Shown here: positions 10,887 to 22,647 of the stretch, in pieces
Layout of the letters: each line of letters opens with the position of its first letter
Numbering within the stretch: the stretch's first letter is position 1
Assembly: GCA_024138015.1 (NCBI GenBank)
Contig: JAMXBB010000003.1
Location: 34,771,086-34,835,085 of the forward strand
From: Lumnitzera littorea
Taxonomy: Eukaryota > Streptophyta > Magnoliopsida > Myrtales > Combretaceae
Direction of reading: 5' to 3'
DNA length: 64,000 nucleotides
The notes under the pieces: model-generated
What the model was told of the DNA's origin: nothing
Databases searched by the model: none
Seen by the model: the letters and a program-made list of their open reading frames with translations, nothing else
Translations under genes and position numbers: made by a program

Positions 10887-13800
10887 TGGTGTCACATCCT
10901 GACTTAGTATAGAATACACCATCACACAAGAATACTTGTTGAAAACTTAACTTAACTTAACTTGCTTGTTTTTCAAAAGACAACATTGTTTACATGATAA
11001 AGAGGTTACTATATTGAAGTCCAGTTAGATATTCTGCTATAACTTATAACTACAACATAATATTTACATCAAAATATGAACTAGCTTTTTTCTTTATCAT
11101 CTTCACAATAATAGAATTCCTGACTTAGTACAGGTTTTATACAAAAGTTGCTGACTCTGACTCACGCTCTCAGTATATATATCCCTCCATAGTGTTGGGT
11201 CCTTCATAATGTAGTTAACTTGAAAGTAAAACATTTTATCCCCTCAGTTACTAAAGCTAAGTGAGAGTGGATAACAAACAACATAATATAGACAATATAA
11301 TAGATACTATTGTATATCACAACTGAAACTTTTCAACCATAATTGGTAAGTTCAACTTTACATATGCATTTGCCGAACTAGGCATTTATTACTAGCAATG
11401 CAGTATGTTATGCTTATGCACATGACATGCATCAGTACCGATATCCTATGTCCTTCCAATTTTCTTCTGATTAGTTGACATAGTCAAGTATTTAGATATG
11501 ACGTCTAGGAACCTATAGGCAACAAGGAGCTGCCTAGGAGTAAGAGTCCCACCAAATTGGACTATACATTATAGTCTATCATTATCAAAAAGGGCAACAA
11601 GTAACTACCTGGGAGTAAGACCCCCAACTTTGCTTTGCAAAATTAGACTATACACTGTAGTTCACCAAATCAAAGAGGTAACACTACCAAATTAAACAAT
11701 AAACTGTAGTCTACCAAATCTGACTATCAAAATAGTCACAATGTTCGGGTAATGTAATATATATGCTTTTAGAAACTGAGTTCATAAAGCTATTTTTTTT
11801 TCATGATCACTTAGAAGCCTCATTCTAAAAGTTCTGACTTGTAGGTCCCTTTTTGTACCATGCCATGATATACAATAGTAACTCAAGAATATCAATCAGC
11901 ACAATCAATCTTTATGTTTTATTCAACTTAGTTATTTAATTCTAGTTTTTGAACTTTCCCTAAAGGAATTATAATATCTTACTTAGGATTCACTTAGGTG
12001 ATCATCTAAAAGATTGAGTTAGCAATCACTTAACTTCCCTAGTTAGTTCAATCATTCATAAGCATAAATCATCACCCAACATAACAACATAATAGTTTAA
12101 CCAAGATACAGTTATTGTTATTCAAAATCACCACATTGGTATCCACTATAGTAGCATATCAATTCACTCAAGATATACCCATATTCAATCAACACAGCAT
12201 CAAACAACACGCAATGTTATGAGTACCAATATATTTACTCCAACCATGTGCTAGATTTACTTACCTAGGCATAGCAATAGCACAATATCCTATATTTCAT
12301 GATGTAGTCCTTCCTTACTTATCACACCTATAAAAATATAAACATAGCTTCCAAGTGAAGTACTTGTTGAACCCAAATTCTCATAAACTTTCCTTATCGT
12401 GTCTTTAAACTTATTCCTTATCCAGTTTTAGTAAACTTTATATTGTTATGATTGTTATTTTGAGGACTACTAAGATATCTTAAGAATCAAGTCTATTAAT
12501 ATTTTTAAAAGTCCAAAAATATTCTTTTCTCATTACAACTTAACCAAACGCTACTTCAACTCCATAATTGATCCGAATAAACTTTACTACTGAACTAAAT
12601 ACCCTAAAAATTATACTTTTCAAACTTATCTAGTAACCCTTAATATACCCCAATGTGTTCGTTTTACGTAAATTTGATAAATATCTTATTAGTAATAATT
12701 ACTATATTACATATTAAGCCAATATATAAACTTATATTAGGAAAATATGTAATAAATAGTATACGAGCCCAACTAATCTCACAAAAAATCCTATAAACTT
12801 ACAAAAATATGAATTTTAATAATCAATTATCAATTATATTGAACTAGCTATTATCAATTTCTACAAAAATAGCGGTTTTAACTCAAAATTACGAAAAATT
12901 AGGGAAAATAAACAAATGTATGTGTGAGATAAAAACTAAATATTCCAAATAGCATGATAAACATCCAAAAGTCTAAACATATAGGGCTCATTCATTAATT
13001 TCATCAAAAACTAATTATTTCAACAATTCAGTAAAATTGGCAATTTTATTCAAAATAATTATAGAAAATAGTAAAAATGCTTAATTTAAAAAATTTTTGT
13101 TACTATAATTAAATATATATATTAGGTGTATTATATACAAGAATTGAGCTTGAAAAAAAATCATCTAATATTTATAAAAATTTATTCAATTTTCATCCAA
13201 ATAAGGTATTTTCTTAAGGAACCCATATTTCCACTAATTATTTAATTAAAATAAAATTACTACATTAATCTACACCTAAAATAATCCTAGAAAATCAAAT
13301 TTCACAATTAATTGACAACATTTGATATTTTTAGTAAATTAAATAAATTACAGGCGAAAAATTGGTTCACTTGAACTGGTTGCCTTTGATCACTACCTAA
13401 TCATCGCACCTTGTCAAAAGAGCTTCTCTAGCCACCCTTTATTAGACCTCTAAGTCTTACCAAGTCAGGTTATGGATAACCTATTGGACCACCCTAACCT
13501 AATTTCGATCCTATTTCTTATTTTATTTTTATTTTATTTTTTTGCTATTTTTTTTTCTGATTTTCTAAAATTATGTTCAATTATTAGGTTGCTAAAATAT
13601 TGTAAATGAGGTCTAGACTCCTATTTATAGGATTTAGGATTTTTGCATATAAAAAAATAAAATTACACATGTCATTTTTCCTTTTTCTCTAAGTGCCATG
13701 TGTCATTCACTAAATAATTAAGTGTTGACTCATCATTTTTAATTAATCATTGGTTGACATATCATTTGGTGACTCATCCATTCAATTTTTTTTATTAATT

Positions 13801-14196
13801 TTCTATTATTTTACCTAATTTTGTTAATTTATTATTATTATTATATGAATATATTTAATACATATAATGTATATCACATATAAATACATGTATATTATGT
13901 ATAATTTAACTTCATTTATTATTTTTTAAAGTTAATTAACTTATCTTTAATATCTTACTATATTTAAAATCTCGAATTTTACGATTATTAGCTTTATCAA
14001 TAAGTTAACGTTTTTCTCAAATTAATATTTTTATATAACTTGTTTTGAGAAATTAACCTTACTTAAATTACTTTGTCTAATTTTTCTAACTTTATGGTCA
14101 AGTTTGAAATAAAATGAATAATTTAGTCTAATGCCCTAAATTTAGAAACTCGGATTCTATAGTTATTAAACTGGCTCGAAATCTTAAGATATTACA
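10887..14196 (-). mobile_element. 3.31-kb solo LTR inside the integrase gene
   Basis: Plus-strand ends are TGGTGTCACATCC and GATATTACA. On the minus strand it starts TGTAATATCTTAAGATTTCG, like the TGTAACACCCC-type start of long Gypsy LTRs. No gag or pol motif lies inside and no internal domain was found, so a solo LTR fits best. LTRs of 2.4-4 kb are known for the Del/Tekay chromovirus lineage. Composition is AT-rich, with an extreme AT part at 12600-13350 and 13500-14100. It resembles in type, though not closely in sequence, the elements at 34676-38019 and 46454-49302. It splits the integrase between zinc-binding and core domains. Confidence 0.65.
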
Positions 14197-14585
14197 ATTG
14201 ACTTGTAATATCTAAGATGAAAGGCTGTAATGTATAAGGCCTGAGCCTAGATGTGATTGCTGCACATCCTTGCATGTAACTCTTTGAGGCCATGAAGGCC
14301 TTTCTTAGTCTTTAGGCAGTAAAGGAGGGACATACCCTGTCTACGCTGATAGCAAACATCATCAATGATCATATAGTTGGTCACATTGTAGATGAGCCTA
14401 TTTACTTTTATTCTATTGCTAGGTAAAGCACCAGTCTTGAGGCACTCAAGTATCGGATCCATCCATGAGGACTCGATTGATATGAAGTAGATCTTGAGAA
14501 CTTCCTGTGATTACTCATCAATGGTTTGCTTTAGGACATAATACAAGAGGATCTATTTGTCTCTTGTATAGGATGAGGCCACGAC
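14197..14585 (-). pseudogene. Gypsy integrase, zinc-binding (H2C2) region and upstream linker
   Basis: On the minus strand the open frame 14247-14462 reads MDPILECLKTGALPSNRIKV then VNRLIYNVTNYMIIDDVCYQRR, matching the RNase H-integrase linker and the start of the H2C2 zinc-binding domain (W-M-DPI--YL--G-LP, then LY-R). It continues ELHARMCSNHI-stop-AQALYITAF--RYYKS before the solo LTR insertion. The motif completes on the other side at 10886 with MKEGVKTLVQ. The CACTA element has inserted upstream of this point at 14586-14588. Part of the same pol as 9958-10886. Confidence 0.8.
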
Positions 14586-14588
14586 TGT
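14586..14588. repeat. 3-bp target-site duplication of the CACTA element
   Basis: tgt immediately before CACTATAAG is repeated immediately after the right terminus at 34108-34110. Confidence 0.8.
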
Positions 14589-14720
14589 CACTATAAGAAT
14601 TTCAAAGCAAGTGATGTTTCTACTTTTTCTAAACATTACCTATCGTGCCATGATTTTATTACATTTAATTAGATGTTACAAGATAATATTAAATTGTAAC
14701 ATTTTATAAAGTTATGCAAG
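14589..14720. repeat. Left CACTA terminal inverted repeat and subterminal region
   Basis: After the CACTA terminus come gtgatgttt, aaacattac, agatgttac and gtaacatttta, the same short motif in both orientations that is repeated at the right end (33440-34107). Such subterminal motifs are the TNPA binding sites in En/Spm. Confidence 0.6.
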
Positions 14721-15634
14721 AGTAGCTAAAATGTTAGCAAAAAGCTAAAATAGTCCACAAAAACAAATAGACCTCTTTCTTTAGCTCTTTCTCTTTATCT
14801 CTCTCTCTCTCTCATCTATAAAAAAACCCTAAGAAAACTATCTTAAGGAAGGCAATACATGCCACAACTTTGATTTGGCACCACTAAGGTAACCCCCCTC
14901 TCTCTCTAATACACACCCCCTACGTGTGTACATCTCTCTCTCTCTCTTTATTGTTTCATTTTTGGCCAATGTTATTCAACATGGCAAATAGGACCACAAT
15001 TTTTCTAATATAGATTTCCTCTTTCACTTCTTCAAACCTAAGGTATATATTTTCATTATTTGTAGTAAATGCATCTATCTAGTTAGATTTGCAAAACAAA
15101 ACCCTAGAATTTCTTCCTTTCTCTCTCTCTTTTAATGTTTCTATTCAAATGTAAATACAATTAACAAATGAATAAACCCTATGCCTACGCTAAGTTTTGG
15201 CTTCTTCTTTTTCCTTTATGAAGCATTTGTAAGTTCACAATTTCTCTATCTCTCTCTTTATGTCGTCTGATTGCTAGATTCTTGTACTTATGTAAAGAAG
15301 TTTAGAAACTAGTGTTTTTTCATGATCATAGGTTCAAATTTTTTATAAGGATATGTCATTTTCAAATCACAGTTCAAAACATTACTATTTAAAACAATAT
15401 GCTTTGCATGAACATCCAATTTGTTTTATTTCATTTATATTATTTTATAGAAAAATAGAACAAACTTGCACATTATTGGGTGAGAGAAAAAAAAAAGTTT
15501 CAATCTCTATGTATTTTTCAATTATTTAATGTAGTTTACAAGGCATACATGCATGATACGTGTATAAGCTTTTTTCAACAGCTAAGCTAAAAGCTATAAG
15601 CTTTATTGTGGTGTATTTATTTCAAAGTTTGATA

Positions 15635-15651
15635 ATTTAATTTCATTATTT
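15635..15651. repeat. 17-bp target-site duplication of a retroposon, left copy
   Basis: atttaatttcattattt at 15635-15651 is repeated exactly at 16219-16235. A long, variable-length duplication is the signature of target-primed reverse transcription. Confidence 0.85.
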
Positions 15652-16218
15652 TTTTTTTTTTGCCAAAAGATGAATTTCATTGAATAGAAAGAAGAATCGA
15701 CATACCAAGAGTTAAGGGTACAAAGATCCAACTGAATAAATGGACACATCTCTTTAAGCGTTACAACATCCACATAAGAGATACTAAATTTTCTCCTAAG
15801 AGAATAAACTTACCCAATTAGTGAGAATGACAAATCCCATAAAAGGGATGACTAATCCCACGTAGAAGATGACAAAACAAAAAATAAAATAAAATAATAC
15901 ATTAAAAAAACCCACTTATTCTAGAAACTATCACTATACAAATCTTAACCTGATCACTATGATCTTCAAATGAACCAGATCTATAGAGGAGGAATTGTGA
16001 TGGATAATATTGTAATGCTGATGGATTAATGATGACTAGAGTGGTAAGAAAAGACAGATCTAGGGTCAGTACTACTAGATATACAGATATTGAGATCAAC
16101 AACGGTAAATCTACAAACTAAATTATATTGAATGAAGAAAAAAGATTTAGAAAGGAGCCACCCCCTAGATGTTAGGGTTTGTGAAGGAGCTAAGTATATG
16201 TGTGTGTGAGAGAGAGAG
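15652..16218 (-). mobile_element. Poly(A) retroposon (short LINE, SINE or processed copy), 567 bp
   Basis: The left side is a poly(T) run, so the element lies on the minus strand with a poly(A) tail following ...catcttttggc. A perfect 17-bp duplication flanks it. The 5' end on the minus strand begins with a CT/CA repeat (tctctctctctcacacacac), often seen at 5' ends of plant L1 elements. No reverse transcriptase motif fits in this length. An open frame on the minus strand at 15902-16102 (66 residues, hydrophobic start) matches nothing I know. It could be a 5'-truncated or internally deleted LINE, a SINE, or a retrocopied transcript. Confidence 0.75.
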
Positions 16219-18620
16219 ATTTAATTTCATTATTTACCGGTGCCTTTTCTTTCAATTATTATTGTTGTTCTAAAAATGGGGTTAGTCAATGGTCAATCAA
16301 TGTTGAATTTAATGCATGCAACCAACTTTTATTATACAGATTAAACTCAACTCGAATTGAAGAAAGAAAAAAATCATACACCCTTTTGTAAAGTTATTGA
16401 TAATGGTATTTCATTTATGAAGTATCTGTACGTTCACAATTTATCCGCATAAAAATTGATGTTTGTAGGTATAAACTTCATCGAATTTCGATGTTTTGAC
16501 GATTGCAATCTCGGAATAGATAGCTCCACGGATAGGGTTTGATCTTCATTCTGTTATTCTTTGATTGCATTTACTAGTTATAGTACTGAATTGTAGGCGA
16601 ACATTATCATCCAATTGGCTGATTGTGTGACACACCCTATATTCTTCTTTTGTTTGTTTGTTTTTTTTTTCTTTTAAATTCTTTGATTTTAGGGGTAGCG
16701 ACAACTCAATTTATTTGCACTACGCAGGAATTTAATTAAGAAAGTTAAAACTAAAGAATCAGATAAAGCAAATACTTGTTTTTTTTTTCCTATTCAATTA
16801 TATAAGTGTTGCGTATTTCACTGAAGCTTTTCCATTCGTGTAATGGCATCGACTTGTGATTAGTTGTTTGCAGAATCTAATGTTTACTCTTGATTGTATC
16901 ATACTAAATTTTCCTTAGGGAAAAGAGATTTGATGCGTGTAAATAAAATTATCTTGGGCATCCATTAATTGGTCAAAGCCTTTTTTTTTTTCTAGGGTTT
17001 TATTCATCCATTAATTGACCAAGAATTTAAAAAGGACGTATTTTCATGCTATCTATTGGATTTTATTCATTCATGTGTTTTTCATCTTTTAATTTTTCTG
17101 GTTATAATCTGGATGCACTTTGGACAATGTTGACTTATGTTGGTTTTAATTGGAGTAAAATCTTGATTTTTTTATTTGCATTCATATAACTAAGCGATGC
17201 TCGTTTTTTCTTATAATTTTGTTTCTTTCATCATGGGTTTGTAATTTTCTATTAAATTAATCGACTATAATGGTTCTATAGGTATTTCATTTTCAAATTT
17301 CAGTATACCATTTTCTTAGTGAATCCACAAATTCGTAAGCAAATACACAATAGATGAAAGGTCTAGTTTTCTAGTTCAATTCATGCCCTAATTTATAGTA
17401 AATCCTCCCCCTTTTTAAACAAGGTGTAGATAAAGTTCATGTTGATATGTTTAACAAGTGAATTTCTCTTTCTATAATCTTGATTGATGCATGTGGATGT
17501 CTTCTTTTCTTATTGAGTTGTGAATGCAGTTTGTAGTATATCAAGAAGGATTTGATACATGGTTCCATGATTGATGGCTCATACTCTTATATCAATTTAT
17601 ATTTCTTATTTTTTTTTTTTGTTTTCTGGGCAACAAAAGGATTGGTTAAATTAGTTGGCTTTGTATCTTTGAAAATTTCATATTGAATCTAAAAATATAA
17701 TGCAAACAATTTAACATGATGTGCAGGGCATTATTTGTCCCATTTTGGTTGTTTCACACAATAGTGCCTGTGGAAGATTTTCATTACTTGGTCTATATGT
17801 TCCTCATAGTCGCTCTGTAGGTTTTTCAGTTTGGGTTTTTAGTTTCATTTACCGTATGTTCCTTACTTTTCCTTTTTTTCATATTGAAAATGAGATATAG
17901 GCTTCAATTTAATTTTCTTGTACATTTTTATTTTACAATACTCTCTTTGGTAGTAAGCCCCTCACCATGCCACTGTGGCGATACCTTTGTAGCCATTACA
18001 TTTAAATTGCTCCTCCATATATATCTAAACAATTTTTAGGTATCAAATATTGTCCTTTATACTTTACATTAAAAAATTCACTGGTTAATCCCATATCTTT
18101 GAGTTACATATGTTTTTAAGCTTGGTAATTACGTTTGATTATTTCATCTTCCTGAAGTTTTTATCTTTACCCCTATTTGTTGTCACCATTACTTAAAAGA
18201 AAAGAAAAAGAAAAAAAGAGTCGTTTCCTTGATTTGTCGAGTTAGAATTGTATGAGTTGATGTTGCTATTATCTTCATCTTTACACTATAGGATATAATC
18301 ATCAATCCATGTACTACTCCAAACTCAAGGTATGTACTTTTTTCATTTGTAGTAGATACATTAATCTTGGGTTATTTTTCATACTCCATGCGATTTGTGG
18401 TAATTACATTATTGTAAGCAGATTTCAAAAAGATTAGGCTCTAAATTTGAATTGTCAATTAAATAAAAGGTAAATAGCAATGGTAAAATCACTATCGAAT
18501 ATATATGATTGAATAATAAAAAGTAAGTTCAATAATATATAAATAAGATATAATTGCATGAAACAATTTGGTCTAAGACTTATTTGCATGATTTTTATGA
18601 GTAGATCAAAGAAGTGCATA

Positions 18621-18840
18621 ACTATTCAAGTTATGGCAGTTTAGCCGTTTTATTGATATAATAAAATAGAGAATTAGTTAGATGATTCTACTTATTTCAT
18701 AGAGAATGTTGTAGTTTTCTTTATTTTTGAATATTCATGTCATGGTAGCTTAGGAGTTATATAGATATAAACAAAATGGAGAATCAATTGAATGATTTTG
18801 CTGATTTCATAAAGAACGTTGTAACCGCCTTTACTTTCAA
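18621..18840. repeat. Tandem duplication of a 110-bp unit
   Basis: Copies 18621-18730 and 18731-18840 are the same length and share blocks such as tatggcag/catggtag, agagaatt/ggagaatc, atgattct/atgatttt and tttcatagagaatgttgta/tttcataaagaacgttgta. They are old and clearly diverged. No known function. Confidence 0.7.
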
Positions 18841-21580
18841 TAATGTGCACAATGCTTTCTTCTTTTTAAGTTTTTTCTTTTCAAACTTGTAACTTTCAAA
18901 AAATGTGAAAGCTACATAATATGTCGTTGAATTCTATTCCATATCTATTTTCAAATTTCTTTGTAGATTTACTAGCATATCTTTGTTTTTCTTCCTTTAT
19001 GTTTTTTTGGGCTGAATCACATATTTTTTAACGAGCAACAAAGAGCTCAACAAACAAGAGATAATTACATGTTCTCTTCTCGCTACTTGATTGATTAGTA
19101 AGGCTTTAGTTTCAAACCATTGAAGATTTATTACTGTAACATTGGCAAAATGTACTAAAGGGCACGTACTATCTTTTGTGGCTTATTATCTAGAGTAAGT
19201 CCCAAATATTTTTTCCTCTTTTCTATTTACTGCTCTATGTTTAGATGTAAAAAGTCACATATTCATTTTGGGAAGAGGAGACATTGAACTACATCAAAAC
19301 TTAAGGCCTACTTGGTTCCACTTGGTTCTTTTGTTTTATTTTATTTTTGTTTGAATTGGTGTTTAGGTTGTATGTTGCTTATGTTGACTCCTTTAAGGCT
19401 ATGTCCATGGCCTAGAGAATTACTTAAAATGACCTTTCTATTTTTTTTTTTTACCTAAGCAAACTTAGAATTGTCTTCCAAAAGTACAGGTACTAATCAC
19501 ACCATTAGATTGAACAATAATCATACTTGGCTTTTTTTCTTAATTATATATATACTTTCTCACCTATTAATTATTTAAGCTTTCCAACCGCATGAATTAT
19601 GGTCATTGCCTTATTATAATGTATAAGCCAACTAACATGTCTATTTTATGTACACCTAGCTTAGCACAATGTTATGTAAGTAATTTGGTCTACTCAAGTT
19701 TTTAACATAAAGTGGAATGAAAATGATGCATATGACTTTTTGACATTATATGATGAGACTAAGATCAATGAAGGTATATACATTAAACTGCTTCTATGCC
19801 TAATTTGTAGTATGTTTGGTACCAACTCTATTAGTTTGCAACTATCTTTTTCTAGTTTTGATATTCACTAAATTATTTTCTTTTACTTTGGTTAATTATT
19901 CTTATTACTTTTGATTGCTGCGATTACTATTCTTTATGCTTGCTATTGATCTTTAAGGATCTTTTATCTTACATAAGTTGCTAGAAGTTTTATTTATATT
20001 CATGTTTTATAGTGGTTTATGTATGAGTCTTTCATTCTTATCCATAGCTTTTTATCCTCATTCACTTTTAAGTTTGCAATTTCATACTGTCTTTTGGAAG
20101 TACTTGTGTTCTTACCTATTACATTTCCTTGGTTTCCAATGTTGTATTTTTCTTTATTATAGCAACCATTAGTTATTTGTAATATGTAGGAAAAGTCTAA
20201 TTTGTTCTTTCCTTTAAGCTTTATTGGTATTCAATTCTTTTTTAACCATTGGTTTAGTGAATGTTGTAGGGTTTGATTAGGTTTTTTATTATATGATTGA
20301 AATTAATGTATCTATTAATGCACCAAAATGAACATATCAATTTAAGTTCACATGATATTATTCAAATCTAAATCAATTTAATATATTTTCATAATGCGAA
20401 AGATTAAAGTATTTTTCTTATCAATCGTTACATTTGCAATATTTCATAGCGAAATAAAGAGCATATTTAATAGTATAAAACATAGTGTAATATGTGTTGT
20501 TACTTTAAGGTTAGCATTATAGCCATTTTTTTTTTATTGTTTAAGCTAAATTTGAAGTGTAACTACTGAACAACTAGTTATTATGCTAAAAATTGCAAAC
20601 TCTTAGCCAATTTTATATCACTAACATCATGAAATTAATTACTTATACTTTTGATGTGTCTTATTTGCTTTTAATGAGATACCAACTACAGTCTTTCTTT
20701 CTTTTTTATTCCTTCAAATACTAGAGTTTACTCCTATGAGATTAGATACTTATACTCTTCATTATTTGTCTAATGGATACTCGTTGTTGAGTAGTTTGAG
20801 CTAACTTACCTTTCATTTTTCTTTAGATTTGCTATAATATATGAAGTTGCATGGTTGACTTATTTGATGCCAACTCTTTACTTATTGGATATATAAGTGG
20901 TTGCTTTATTGTTAGCTTTAGAACCATTTTTCAAGTTATGTTGAATTATTCAATCTACATTTGAAGATGGCAATTACAGAGCTATCATCAAGTTTATTAA
21001 AAATTGTGAACATTTAGCTAGTGTTGTATCTCCCTTTCTTTGTACACTTTTTTCTTATGATTCTAGTCTTGTGTTTTCTAATTTGGATTTTGTATAACTC
21101 GAGTGTTCATACAATTAATCTTATAACTTGAATTACTATACATAAAACATGAAGAGCTATTAGACAAATTTTACAAGACAAAAATCTCTTCTTCTTTTTT
21201 TTTCTTTTGAAAAATACAAACTTTGAAAATAAAAATGTTATCCCTTTATTAGTCATTTTAAATTTCCACTAATACTATAAACTTTAATTGTCTAGTATGA
21301 TTTTTGTCCAAAAGAAAAAAATTATAATTATCCAGCATGATGAAGATTTAGTTGTAAATTCTAATTGAAGAAGATTAAATGTATTCTTTTAATATGCTTG
21401 CCTTATTTGAATCCTTCTATAGATAGCTTAGGGAAAAGAAAAAAAAAAAAACAACTCTTTGTAGCATTGATTTTGTGTAATATTAGTTTATAGCTCGTTG
21501 ATATCCAATATTAATTCTTAGCACATGCATTTTTCTTAGCCATGCTCTTCTGTATAATGTTAACTTAAAGTAGGCTTCTT

Positions 21581-21616
21581 CTTTCTTTCTTTCTTTCTCT
21601 CTCTCTCTCTCTCTCT
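21581..21616. repeat. (CTTT)n(CT)n microsatellite
   Basis: A run of CTTT units passes into CT dinucleotides. Confidence 0.85.
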
Positions 21617-22647
21617 ATTATTATCATTTCCAACTATGATGAGTATGAGGCATAAGCATAAATAATGGGGAAAACAAAGATTAGAAGTGTCATAGGCTTC
21701 TTGATTTATCTTGTAATTGTTAACAAGTTCTGAACATATTTGTTGTAGTTTTTTTTATACATGTTTTTTTAGATTATTAGAAGTTCTAAAAATGTGTTAG
21801 TAATTACGTAAGGGTAAATGTTAAATTCACTATCTAAGTCTATCGTTTTTTCAATTTTACACTTCAGAATTTCATATTTTGTAGATCATACATCCATAAT
21901 TGAAATTTGAGTAGTTGGTATTACTATCTCAGTCAAATTTACTATCATGTTATTTTATATGCCATGGTAACCTATTATAGTATAGGTCTATAATATGTTT
22001 ATGTTTTCATATATTTATATGTAATTAATATTATTTGTTGACCAAAATATAATACATATTTTTTAAGATAAAAAAACAAAGTATTATTAGAATTTTTCTT
22101 TTGTCCAATATCCTTTGAATTTTCTTTTTCTCTCTTTTTTCTTTTTTCCTTCTTAATGAAGGTTGCTTAAATAAGTGTAAACAAATAAGGAAAAGAAAGA
22201 AATTTTCTTAATTAAAGGGTAGCAATATGTAAATAAGTTAAAGTTACACCAAAGGCCTATTTATTTTATTTTATTTTATTCCCTTTAATGGGCTAGTCCT
22301 ACCTTTTATGTTAATTCAAGATAAAACTAACCTAAATATTACTTAACTTGTTTTCATTCATAACTAAATTTTCTTCTCATATGTAAGATTAAGAACATAT
22401 AACAAAATACATGTTTTTTTCCCTTTTTGATAGAATATCTCTCATTAGATATCATTAAATAAAGTACTTACTAAGTTTTAATGCTAATCAACGCCATCCA
22501 TTTGTTCTATGTTATCATCATCTTTGATAATAGTAATTTGAATGAGTTAAATTTATGTATGATGATATTGATAGATGAATACATTCTCTTTCTCATTTTA
22601 TTTTTCTTACATTTTTAGGTTCCATAATCTTAAGTTTGTTGGCTCAC

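Larger units (their letters stand above)
16236..22647. other. Long AT-rich 5' region of the CACTA element
   Basis: About 6.4 kb without a recognisable coding segment, made of T-rich stretches and scattered degenerate repeats. Motifs such as aaggtat...tttttcat-tttgtagta recur at 15040 and 18330. In large CACTA elements the transposase gene can have long leader introns, and this region may be that, but no exon could be assigned. Confidence 0.5.

Noticed and set aside
16200..16391. 63-codon plus-strand frame starting in a GT/GA repeat
   Set aside because: It crosses the retroposon boundary and its target duplication, so it cannot be an ancestral gene.
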